A DNA stretch of 64,000 nucleotides from Spongospora subterranea f. sp. subterranea (taxonomy: Eukaryota; Endomyxa: Phytomyxea; Phytomyxea; Plasmodiophorida). The notes under the pieces were generated by a model. That model saw only the letters and a program-made list of their open reading frames with translations, was not told where the DNA came from and made no database searches. Of the stretch, positions 23,633 through 35,200 are shown one piece after another. Position 1 is the first letter of the stretch, and every line of letters begins with the position of its first letter. Both the position numbers and the translations under genes were made by a program. The stretch is from NCBI GenBank assembly GCA_049724395.1, contig JAUGWO010000142.1, positions 62,001-126,000 of the forward strand, in the 5' to 3' direction.

Positions 23633-25129
23633 TTATAGCAATCGCTCGATGGCGGCCTGGACGTTGCCGCCAGTTGCCAAGAGGGCCGCTAAGTTAGCGG
23701 CTGGATCAGTAAAACCCATATCGTTCAGTTGTGACAGTTGTTGCCGATATAATATTTCAGGTTGGACGTTGGACGGAGCAGCTGCTGCAGCTGGTGGAAA
23801 TAAACCGCCTTGGGCGTTGAGCAGATTGGCGAATGGATTGACAGGCGGCACAGGCTGTTGAGCTGCTGCTGGATTGGCGGATTGGGGTTGACCAGCACGC
23901 ATCATCTGCATGACTGATTGTATCATCGCCGGATTCGTCATCGCCTGCACCATCGCAGGATTCTGAAACGCCATCGCCATTTGCGGGTTCGCTTCGAGCA
24001 TCTGTCTTGTAGCCGGATTAGCGTTCATCATTTGCTGCAACTGAGCGGGATCGGACATCATTTGCTGCATCATTTGTTGTACAAACGGGTCCTGCATCAT
24101 TTGCGCCAACAATTCTGGAGACATACCGGGCATCCCGGGGAACGCAGCAGCGCCAAAGCCTGCCTGGGGTGCAGCTCCTGTTGCCGGTGCCGTCCCTTGA
24201 GGAGCAGGTGGACGGCTAAACATTGACGCAAGAGCAGACATATCTGGGCCAGCTGCGGGAGCAGGGGAATTGGGTGAAGCCCAAGGGTTCGGTAATGGAG
24301 CCGCATTCGGGGAAGGTGGGCTGGCTTGTGTGGACGCTTGTGGTCGGTTAGATGCTGGCATAGCTGGCATAGAGGCGTCTTGAGCTGCCTGGATCATGGG
24401 CTCTTGTATGTTCTCATACATACGCCTAAGAGCGTTGAATCCCTCGGGATGCGCCTCAATATTGCTCATCGCCCGATCAGTGTTTCGCATCATTTCTCTC
24501 ATAAGATTGGGGTTGGAGGCGACCTGCATTGATTGGCGAATCATGGCGGGATCGTTGAGGACTTGCGCCAGTTCGGGGTTACGATTGAAAATCTCTTGAA
24601 ATTGGGGATTATTTTGAAACATGTTCTGAATCATTTCGGGATTCTCCATTAAGGATTGCATCATGGGGGAATTCATGATGGCTTGCATCTGTTCAGGATT
24701 CGATAATAGTTGTTGCTGCATTTGTGCCAAATCCATGCCGCCACCGAAACCTGCAGCACCACCCATCATGGCAGCAAACGGATTAACGGCTCCAGCAGCA
24801 GGTTGCTGGGGAAATTGTGCACCAAATGCCTGTGGTTGAGCGGGTGTCGCAGCTGGGCCGGGAACGGCAGCTGGAGCTGGTGCAGAGGAAGGGTCTGCGC
24901 GACGAGCACCACGAACGAGAATGACGGTTTGTCCATCTTCAATTGTATAACTTCCTAACGTCCTGGCATCTTGTAGTACATGCCCTTTATAAATCAACCG
25001 CTGCTGATCTACGGGAACACTACTTTGCCCTTCGATCATTGATTTGAATTCGGATACGGTCTGGTCGGTCTCGGCACTGAAGGCGAATTTATCGCCGTTA
25101 GTGCATTTGATATTGATGTTGATCGGCAT
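23633..25129 (-). CDS. UBQLN: Ubiquilin (Dsk2/UBQLN)
   Basis: Ubiquitin receptor that shuttles ubiquitylated clients to the proteasome and chaperones membrane proteins. Single exon of 498 codons. Residues 1-77 form a ubiquitin-like domain (MPININIKCTNGDKFAFSAE, QQRLIYKGHVLQD, YTIEDGQTVILVRG). Two STI1-type regions follow (about 140-250: NPEQMQAIMNSPMMQSLMEN, NPELAQVLNDPAMIRQSMQV; about 330-420: MMQDPFVQQMMQQMMSDPAQ, NPQMAMAFQNPAMVQAM), linked by Pro/Ala/Gln-rich stretches. The C-terminal UBA domain occupies about 455-498 (RQQLSQLNDMGFTDPAANLA, GGNVQAAIERLL). Size and domain order are those of fungal Dsk2 and animal ubiquilin. The start ATG at 25129 begins directly at the UBL. Confidence 0.97.
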   Translation of the reverse strand: MPININIKCTNGDKFAFSAETDQTVSEFKSMIEGQSSVPVDQQRLIYKGHVLQDARTLGSYTIEDGQTVILVRGARRADPSSAPAPAAVPGPAATPAQPQAFGAQFPQQPAAGAVNPFAAMMGGAAGFGGGMDLAQMQQQLLSNPEQMQAIMNSPMMQSLMENPEMIQNMFQNNPQFQEIFNRNPELAQVLNDPAMIRQSMQVASNPNLMREMMRNTDRAMSNIEAHPEGFNALRRMYENIQEPMIQAAQDASMPAMPASNRPQASTQASPPSPNAAPLPNPWASPNSPAPAAGPDMSALASMFSRPPAPQGTAPATGAAPQAGFGAAAFPGMPGMSPELLAQMMQDPFVQQMMQQMMSDPAQLQQMMNANPATRQMLEANPQMAMAFQNPAMVQAMTNPAMIQSVMQMMRAGQPQSANPAAAQQPVPPVNPFANLLNAQGGLFPPAAAAAPSNVQPEILYRQQLSQLNDMGFTDPAANLAALLATGGNVQAAIERLL

Positions 25130-25677
25130 GACGACCCAGAAGAGCTGATCGATCTATTGAATACAGGGAAAGGCGCGCGTCAACACCCGCCGCCGCCGCC
25201 GCCGCCGCCAATAAAGGTGATCAGATTAAGGGGAGGAAATTGCGTAATGATAATGGTCTGTAGGGACAGGGACAGACGACCTGACACCGATCTGGGATAG
25301 AGAGAGACAACAACCTAGGCCGAATGATGACGGAAACCCAGTGAGGTTGTTTGTTACAGGAGGGTGTGAGTGGATAAAGAGGAACGTGACAGAGCGGGAC
25401 CAAGAGCCAACAGGATAATACGCGATAGTAAACACTGAATACCACGTTTATGTGTACATACAGTAATGACAGGTGTGAACCTATACAGGAGGCCGCACAC
25501 CACACATTGACCCTCGACCGCGCCTGGCAACAACATTTATAGAATGGTGGAAAACTGGGAGTTTTTTTAGGCGTCCCACGACGATTCAACAGAGACGAAC
25601 TGCGCGTGTCTTTTGAAACCGCCACGGTTTCACGGTTAGGAGGACTTCCTGATTTGTTCTGCTGATGTTAAATGGGT
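25130..25677. other. Intergenic; (CCG)n microsatellite
   Basis: A (CCG)n run lies at about 25186-25208 within the 5' region of ubiquilin. The rest (to about 25677) has only open frames without domains. Confidence 0.55.
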
Positions 25678-26257
25678 TCAATGGTGGTGCTCTCCCCCCG
25701 TGTTTTGAGCTCTTTTCCCCCAATATTTGAGCTTTCCAGGGCGCAATGCAATTCGTACTTCGAGATACTTCGCTTGCTGCTCGTCGTAAATTTTCTTGAC
25801 AATCTGGTTGTCATAGAAAAAGAAGTGTATATCGTCGTCGCACGTTCCTTGAGATGAAGTTCATCAGTTCACTGCTTGTTGCCATTTCAACTAAATAATC
25901 GCCCTGTTGCAGTGCACGAGAGTTTTTCCTTGGCCGAGATTTTCTAATGATGAACAGTGACCTAACCACGTCGATTGAGTTCGTAAGACGCCGCAGAACT
26001 ACCGCCAACCATTAGTCTATATCTTGAATTGTCAGCACCTACCACAACGCTTCGAATTCTTCATGTGAAGCTAGGCAATTGCTGTCCACTAACACCTGCA
26101 CATATTATCATCAGTCCAGCAAAAAAATTTCGGAAAGTCGCTGTTTAACTTGTCACACGACAAGGGTTAGTCGAAAGGTTTTCATGCGCGTTCGCTCGAT
26201 GTCTCTGCATCGTAGCCGCACTTACGAGGTTGGTATGAGAATATCTTCATGCGTCAT
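25678..26257 (-). CDS. Unrecognised multi-exon gene with conserved-looking body
   Basis: I cannot name this. A likely ATG at 26257 gives MTHEDILIPTS, followed by a strong GTAAGT donor. Next comes a small exon (VLVDSNCLASHEEFEALW) with a good acceptor before it and GTAGGT after it. Then follows a continuous block NSIDVVRSLFIIRKSRPRKN, ALQQGDYLVEMATSSELMNF, SRNVRRRYTLLF. A one-base step in a T5 run at about 25817-25821 leads to YDNQIVKKIYDEQQAKYLEV, RIALRPGKLKYWGKRAQNTG and a stop at 25678. The balanced, hydrophobic-patterned sequence and the splice signals make it a real gene rather than a shadow. Exon joins are approximate. It is the nearest minus-strand gene downstream of VPS13. Confidence 0.5.
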
Positions 26258-26299
26258 AGATCAGAAATTTAACGATAATAATATATTATGAACTTAAAG

Positions 26300-29200
26300 C
26301 TAGATAATAGACTCGGATGGATTTTCAGCCACCTCGATAAGGGACGGTTCCACGATATCTACAACTGAACGGGTTGTTACTCGCAGTGATGACTTGTGCC
26401 TATTGTGCATCTTGACGATCATCTCGTAAGCTTGCAGCGGCTCTGACATCCATATTAACAGCCAAGGCGCATCGGACGATCTTCTGCCCAGGATGAATAC
26501 CTTGATGCCGTGATCGACCAATTCAAAAGAGACGATGCTGCTCCACGCTTGAAACCATAACAATTTGCAACGTCGCCTGTCAATTACAATGTGGAACGCT
26601 GCTATACCCCTTGTCAACAATGCAAACGCCCTTGAATCCGATGACGACCCGCCAGTGAAAACCGCATACAATGTGGCATCAATGGGTGGCTTAATCGTTT
26701 TCATCCCTTCAACAAGCAGGGCATCTACTACAGTATATGGCCCGATAGTGCGCCCTTGCCCATAGAAAGCTCGCGGAAGACGAACGCGGTCATGGATTCG
26801 ATCTATCGAGTAATGCCGAAGTATGTAATCTGGAGTCCTGGCCAACCCAGTGCCAACGTGGTTGATAGCGTCGAAGACCCCAACAAGGGGAGAGGCGACA
26901 GCTTGACTCAATCCTTTACCAATTCCGATCATAATTCCAGCGGCGCCATGTCGTTTGCGATGTTCTTCAATTGGCTCCCGTACCAGCGCGACTAGGCCAT
27001 TAGTAACGCCCAAGCCAATGCTTCGACCTCCTCTAAGTAGACCCTAACAATGCATAACATCAGATCAAAAATTTCCCAGTTCCATGATAAATCTCACAGT
27101 AACCAAATTGGTGGGCTTATTGGCGACGTCAACTGCGCGTCGACGACCGAACTCTTTATCAAACGTCAATGCTGGAAACGTCACAGATCAGAAGTTGAAG
27201 ATACCGGCATTCCATATGCTTACCGGAAATGACATCGCCAAAGCCGGCAGATATTCCTGTGATAGGCATCATTAGCCCACGTGCTGTGTGATCCACCAAG
27301 CTGAACGTGCCACGAAGTATACCCCTGCCAATATTACCATGACGAACGCTGACAGCGATTTCACTGCGAAATTTCCGGACACCTGCACGCAGGGTGGACA
27401 AAACAGGAACGAGTCCTCCTAACGCCACCGTGTTGTACCCAAAAGAACCCAAAAACTCAAGTAATAATGAACCCTTATAATCAGAAAGTAATTGGTCGCG
27501 AAGCGAACCGGCGCGGTCGCACAGATGGAGGTACTCGTGGCCGACACGTTTAATTGGCTTTGCTTCTAGGTTCGTCAGAAGAACCCCAAGCAAATGGGAT
27601 ACGCCGTTTCTGTCCCGGATGTAATCGTGAATGAGCGATTCTTGCGATTTTTTTACAGACAGGACAATTTTGATAGTAGGCGTCCGGAGCACTTCAAAAT
27701 ACATGAGATTGGCAATCTGAAAGCTAGGACCCATTGAATCAGCGTCGGATTGCACCAAATTGAATAAATCTTGAGCACGAACATCTGGAATGAAACAATC
27801 TGACGAATTAAGAGCAGATTGTACAGAGGTGATGAAATCAAGAACAGCAAGAATATATAGCTCTTCCAGTGCTAACGAGAACGGCTCTAATGCAATATCG
27901 ACCAATTTGAAGTAAAGCATATGGGGCGTGTGAAATGATCGGACGCACTGAAGCCAGAGAAACGGACGGTTGTCTTTGCAAATACTTCGAAGAATGTTCG
28001 GGAAGATGAACTCAGGTTTGTGAGATGTGCTCACCAGCAGCTGGTTATCAATATGGACAGCATCCAAAGTAACTTCGACGTTCTCAAGATACAAAAATTC
28101 TGCCACCACAATTTGAAGTGACATTAACGAGATAAACATTAGCTCGGACCTGGATGGTGTAATCAATGAAATACCAATTTCGTCGGCGTGGAAAGCTAAA
28201 CGTAATAAGCAACTCGGATCATGATCGCTGTATTCGCCAGTATACACGTGTGCAAGGCGACGAGCCCGGCGCTCGCTGGATGTTACCAGGAGCACATTTG
28301 TATCTCCATCGGCGAATACACTTATGTGCACCTTGTCGCTGAGCGACTCTAAAATTCCAAGGCGATCGATATCCACATCGTAGAGTGTGTCGTCAATATT
28401 AACACATAATGAACGTTTGTGAGAGGACAGCAAATCCCACGCGAAACCACTAAATGAACTTCCTGAATCGATTTTAGCTGCAACAGCACAATTAGAGAGT
28501 TGAAAATAGATTTGCGACATGATATTACTGGAAAAGCTTTTCGACGACATCGCCTGTTTGATGGAAATTGAGGTAGTTAATTCATTCCGAATTACATATC
28601 GCGGTCGAGACGGATCAATGTCTCCCACAAATATGATCACCGAAGATCGATCTAGAGAAATTTGCACCTGAATTGAAAGGCCGTTGCCGTCGCTGGTTGT
28701 TAACTGATAAGACATGCAAACCGACGCTATTGATGTCAAATTCAGAAGACCAGTAAACCGTTTTTCTTGCAAAGAAAACTCCGATTCGAATGTAGGTTGA
28801 AAGAGCGTCATGGGGAGCGATTGCAGACGAGCCATGGAAGAAAAAAGCTTTCTGTTTATGTGGCCGAGCAATGCAGGTGTTCGTGAAATCAGAGAATTGC
28901 TGAATGAATACATCTGTATCGGGGCTATTGAATGAGTTGAGGACAATGTACCTATTCGGGAAAATAAGTTAGCATTGGCAGATCCTGTTGTAAAGCAACG
29001 TGAAACCTTGGTACGAATGTGGCAATCCATGTTTCTTGAAAAGGCTTTGGAGCAGCAGTAATGTTAATGCCAATATCAATTATCGGCCCATCCGTATAGT
29101 TTTCCAATGTCAGTGCCCGAGTATCGGTTCCGTGAAGAAGGTTCAGAGGAGCACTCCACTCGGAGTGTGATGTTTTGACTCTAATGCATGCATTCGACTG

Positions 29201-32200
29201 CCTCTTCGCTACGTTGTTTTTCTTACCGATTGGAGAAAACATGCATACGCCGTTTCGATCACCCTTGCCAACGGTGCTGGATAAAGCATTTCTCTGTCGT
29301 ATATGCCGCCTCCTTCGAACAATATATTTTCTCTTGTTCCTGTCATGATATTTCTTTTTGAAAGTCTTTGCGTACATCCAACCGTCGCCATCAGTAAATT
29401 CCTCCTCTTTATGTACCGACCACTCGTCGGTCCAATACCAATTAGGGCCTGGTAGTTTGACCTGATCCATAGATTGAGGATGTCCAGCGGCATCGCTCCA
29501 TGCAGGTCTATCTCCAGGAAACATGGTGGGCATCCAACCTTTACCAGGAAACCATCTGCATGGGCAAGTCAGTAACAAGACTCAAACCAAATATGTAAAA
29601 TGTATATACCTTTGATTCTCGTAAACTACTTCAAGAACCTGAACAACCTGTTAGCTGTCAATATTTCGAGAACCAACGGTTTAATACCTCTCCAGATGTT
29701 TGACCAGGGAGACACACCCCTTTTATAGTACCGAAAACAAGATGGACTCCAGGGACATGGTTAATCAGCCACAGCCTGGTAAAAAGCGATACCCGAAGCA
29801 AAAGCGCGGTCATTGAGGTTGTCGCCCGATACATCACGTGTAATGTGGGCAACGACGTGAAGAGAGCTAACATCATCACGAATGCATACCACAGCAGTTG
29901 CATGGCCCGAACGTGTCACTTCACCATCGAAAGCTGTGATAGGATCTGACCATGAGAACCCTGGCATCCTGAACGTCAGATGCGAAATGGCTTGGCCATC
30001 CATCGTATCGATCTGCTTCTTGGCTCCGTCTGCGATCGTGTAAACTTTGACAGAATTTTCATTTGCCCGAATTTCAATCGGATAAGGAAGGCAGTTCAGA
30101 ACATCTAATGGCGCCCGTATCGAGATAGCTAGCTTTCCGGGCCAATCTCCTCCGGATGAGGCGCAGAGAAACAAGTATGAGTTCTCAGAAGCTTTCAACG
30201 CGTATTCGCTGCGACGTTTGCGTCGTAATGTTGAATGCGACATCCTACCCACGTGATATTCACTTTGTCCATTCAAAACTAAAATGGTGAACTCGTCCCA
30301 TGCGCAACCGCATAATGGCACCCAAGTTCGCTGAAGGGGACCCAAATTCAGCTTGATACTGTCTCCAGTTCCCAAGGGTCCTTGGTAAAGAACGATTTTT
30401 AAGCTGAGGGGCGTACAGTTTGAATAGCTTATTGACGAATGAGCAGATAGTATGGTATGTCCCTCTTCAATTGAACTCTCTAGAACAAGTCCTTGATGCG
30501 GTAAACGATGTAACTGAGGATCAATTTCCTGTTGACGGGGTATAAGGGGAAACAAGAATGATCCGATGTTTCCCACGAACGCATTCGGCATCGGTTTCCA
30601 GGCATCGCCCAGAGATAATGATAGTGCTTGTTTAGGCTCCCAAGGATCATTCCCTACGTTGACGGTCAAAAGACGTTAATTGGTCCGCTTAAAAAATATA
30701 TACCAAGCACTTCCAGTGGTGATGAACCGCCATCTTCAATGATACCTGTTGCCTCGAGCGCAATCCAATGTAAAGGCCACCTAAACAGAATCTAAGCGAC
30801 AATATTTCATAAAGGGAAGGGATCACTGACCCAGTGTAATTGCGAAGAGTAAACGCGCAGGAAGATGATTCAAAAGCCCCACCTACCAACCCAGCCGGGC
30901 CACGGGACCAAAGCACGCCTGCTAATATTTCAACGGTATCGGCAGATATATTGATAAGAACGGGATCCGATATTAAGATTACAATATTATTGATCATATT
31001 GCTTTTGAAAGGACTGGAGGCATACGGCTGTGCTTCTGCAGTGAGCAACAGCTTGCCTGGAGATGGTGATCGGGACACAGCGCTGTTGGCAGAATCCGCA
31101 ACACTATTGCTACGCGTCCATGAGAACGCTACAGAAAATTTTTCCACCAGCGGCTCCCATACAGCGACTCGCGACTTCAAAATATCGGCTTTCAACAAAG
31201 GATTAGTAGCACAAGTAATCATACCATTTGAGGAAAGAGAAAGAGAGGATGAGGAAACCTGCATTGAAAAAGAAAGTACAGCATCGCGAATCCCCCCCGG
31301 TGCAGTTCGACAGACTTCATTACATACATAAAGGGATAGTGAGAAACAAGCTGATACGTTAGTTTTTCCGGAGAGTGTAGGTGAAGGTTCACGAAAATCA
31401 ACACTATTTGGTTTCGGAATAGCCATGAGGATGACGGCCAAGTCGATACAGTCTTTCTTTGACATAAATATTGAAGCTGGTGAAAGCTTCATTGTGATGT
31501 CTCTTACGAAGAGTCCATAAGCATCGAAATACTCATCCATGTTGATTTCGGAATCACAGTCCCGACCATGGGGGCCCGTGTCGCCACAAGCAAATAAAAG
31601 ATATCGCTCTTTTGGCAATGACCATGGAAGATCGCCAGTCCAGTTGCAGCGATACATTTTAAGTGACTGGGCGATAATAGTTGTCGTTGGTGGCAACACA
31701 TCCACCTTCGTTCGTGTGAACCCTACGTTTATTTGCACCATGATAGAATCACGCGAGACGGTAGGCATAAACCCAACAGCAAAAACATCAATTATCTTGA
31801 ATGCTAAAGCTGACCTGGTTGGCGATGGAGCTGCAATGCAACACGACCCTGTATATAAAACGGATAAACGTTGTATATTCTGTGGATCATCAGAACGAAA
31901 CGAAGATACAAGTTCATGTAACATTGATGAGGAGGCACACAATTCTGTGTTCTGACAAGCAGAGAAGAGCGAATTGTTGAGCACATCGCAAACAACTTGC
32001 AGATCGTATCCTTGCAGATCACACAAATGGAGGAACTGCGCTAGCCCCAGCAAAATATGCCTAGACCATTGCTCAAGCATTGGCAGAGCATTCTCGATAC
32101 GAATACCTGGGCGATAAAAACGAAAGGGGATTATAGGTTCAGGTTGGTATTGTAAACATGATAGTAACAGAATAACACGGTCGTCAATAGACAACGTCGA

Positions 32201-35200
32201 TACAGCGGCAGTGGAGCTAACGATTGTCGGCTTTTGAGTCAAAGCCATTGAAGAATAGAAGATGCTCGCAAGCTGCTGAGAGCTTGAACCTTGATGCTGA
32301 ATTTCTGTTAATAATGCCGAAAAAAGAGGAGATAGCGAGAGGAATTGGCCAGATTGCATACTTTTCGGAATTGACAACGGAATTCGATCGAAAGTACCAG
32401 AAGACCAGACCAAAATTGATGATGCCGTGTCAAAAGATAATAACCTAGGAACATCACTGCATGTGTTCAACGATCGACGAGGCCAGATCCCACATCGCCA
32501 GGGAGAGATAAGCTTCAAGGTGACGGTATGGGACCAACCGAAAAGTGTAGAATCCGGAACATTTACGCAGCTCTCAAGAACACCAAAGAAAAAAACGAGA
32601 AGTCCGATATCCCTGGGCCGCTTTAAAGAAGACAAAACATTCTCTGCCTGACAGATCCCGTTTTCTAACTGGTCAAGAACTTCCTCTAGAAACAAATTAG
32701 AGGACAAAATGCGCGCAGATACGCACAGAGAATCTAATGAGGCGTCTTTTAAAAGATCCCTGAGATCGTGTACGTTAAGGCAGCGCCAATTATGATGCAG
32801 ATAAAGTATGTTATGCACATTGAATGGCGAAGGCCGATGTCCAAGGAGTAATTTGATCTTAATCAAATCACATAAAACTACCGCGATAACAGGAACAACG
32901 ACAGAAATTGTACCATTCCGGGAATTGCCATTGAATCCGCAGCATTCGACATTGACGACCAGATCCCGACTAGCAGACAAGATGTCTCTTCGCTCATCGC
33001 ACATTATTTGCTCTAAATTGCAATTCGTCCACATGTGATCGTAAACTGGGAACGTATCAGCCCATGGAGACACTGTTGACGCACCGGCCTGCGTTGAGGG
33101 GCGAAAATGGAGTGAAATTTGTCCGAGATAAATAAACATAGTCGAGACAACGTTACGTGTACATGGTTTTGTCTCCAGTCTCCGTTGATTGTCCATTCCA
33201 GCGACAAATCGCTATTGGCTAAAGATTTGACCAGACTCTGCTCATCGTGCTGAATTTCAAAGGTCTTCACATTGCTTTGAATCGCCATACTATAATCCGC
33301 ATGCCTGTTCAATGAAGCTGCCACACAAGCAGCATCAACACGAAACTGTAATGCGGATAATATCAAATGGGAAACTGTAAGTTCAATTAGCATTGTTGAG
33401 CCAGTAACGCAGAGAATATCATCCAGAAACCATCCTGCTTCGTGCTCTCCCGGAAACAGAACTGGTTCAACCCACGATTCCCCTATGTTGCAAAGAGCAA
33501 TTTTTCGAAAAGTGTCAAAAGATTCAGCATCGAAGACGAGTGACATGAACTCCAACGAAATCTTAATCTCCATCCAAGGCACCCGGGTTGACTTCGGATC
33601 CGTAGAGAATAAGGCGACCACTTTTCCAGTGACAGGCGCAGCAAATATAGATTGCTCGGTCATTGCCACTATATCTACTTGCCACTCTGCAGACCTCCAG
33701 CCGTCAATTCCCGCAAATGCAGAATTTGTGATACGAATACGTTCGATTTCAAGAAGTAACCCACGCGACCAATGCAATCCTGAGAAGCCAGAAGATGCCG
33801 GAATGTTTACGGATGGGCTGTGAAACACAATTTCGACCAAGCAGAATGGTGCATCCAACTTCGGAGATAAATCTGGCCACAGATCTTTCTGTTCAGAGTA
33901 TAAGAACCATATTAAACTGAAATACAGCGTTCTTACCCGATCAGGATTGTAGCCAAATAATATCCCGGCAACACCGTTGGAGATATAGTCAACAAGTTCT
34001 TGAGTGAAACGATTGAAAAAGGTGAAAGTGCATCCATGCACGTGACATTTTACAGCTATTCAGCACATATAAGAGATTTTGACAAAAAATTCAAAGCAAA
34101 ACCAGTACCGCTCCAATGAAGTAGTGGATCGCCGTTATCGACTTCAATTTTCAGCAGAGAAACAAATAGCAACATCCTTGACGAAGTTGAAGATAATGCT
34201 GCGAACGATATTTCGCGAAAATATGAGTTTTCGAAACTGAGTGTGACACTGTACGGAGATGCATTGTAATCAATAATTCCTTTTGGGATTACGCATTGAG
34301 CAATGCGCCTTTGCATTTTGTTGAAAATGCATGAACAGTTACTGAGCTCGATTATGTACCTCCTTGAGGATTCTGTCTGTTTTTTCTGTGATGACGAACC
34401 TTGAAGGGCATTCGTTACAATGGATCTCATTTCCTCTATATAGTCGAAGAAAGCTTGAACCATAAAAGGTGACCACTGAAATTGAATATCAACGAGACTA
34501 ATCAAAATGGGTCCTGAAGAAACGTGACTATTCCAACTCAAAATGAAACAGTGGCCTTGCTTATTGTTAGATTGCAGCAGGTAGGTCCAATCAATTCCTG
34601 ACGAAGGACTAGTCTCGCTAACATCGAGACCCATAATTTTGGCAGAGAGGCAAAATGCGCCAGAACCAGATACTTCAACTGAAACCGCGACAATGGAAAA
34701 ACTGGAGATCAGCGCAACTGCTTCGAAACATAAACTGTATTTAACAGTTTTAGTAGGCGAAAAGGCAACAGATGATGGCCTCTGCGAAAACGTAGGGGAG
34801 GAAGATAACAGCGATGATCCTGTATTGCCGGCAATTTTTCGTAAAATGGTTTGGGTCGGTGCTAACGTGGAATTCGAGATCACGGGAGCGGAAAATAGTG
34901 ATGCTGCAATGTTTGCAAAGTTATTCAGTGCTTTGAGCATTGCTTGAAGTCGGTTTGTGTCGAGAAATAATGATAACTTCGATACGTCGCTCATCAATAG
35001 TGTCGCGCCTGAACCTGTCATAGGAACGTATATGACTGCATTGACCGAAAATGGGTCGATAAATGACCATTCGTCTTCGTTTTCAGAAGAGCGAAGGCTG
35101 ATTTGGAATTGGGATAGACCAGCAACTGTCCGGGCATAATGAGGAAAAGAATCCCTGTCTGGAAATAGTCGATCTTCTAACGACTCCGGCGTTTGGGCAG

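Noticed and set aside
30840-31331. 163-codon plus-strand frame opposite VPS13
   Set aside because: It lies fully antisense to VPS13 coding exons. The same holds for plus-strand frames at 31539-31955, 34639-34947 and 36065-36439; none has a domain.
33013-33200. Another single-base step in VPS13
   Set aside because: The frames can be joined by a 68-nt GT-AG intron ending CAACGCAG, so it is not counted among the unexplained offsets, although the skipped stretch also looks coding.
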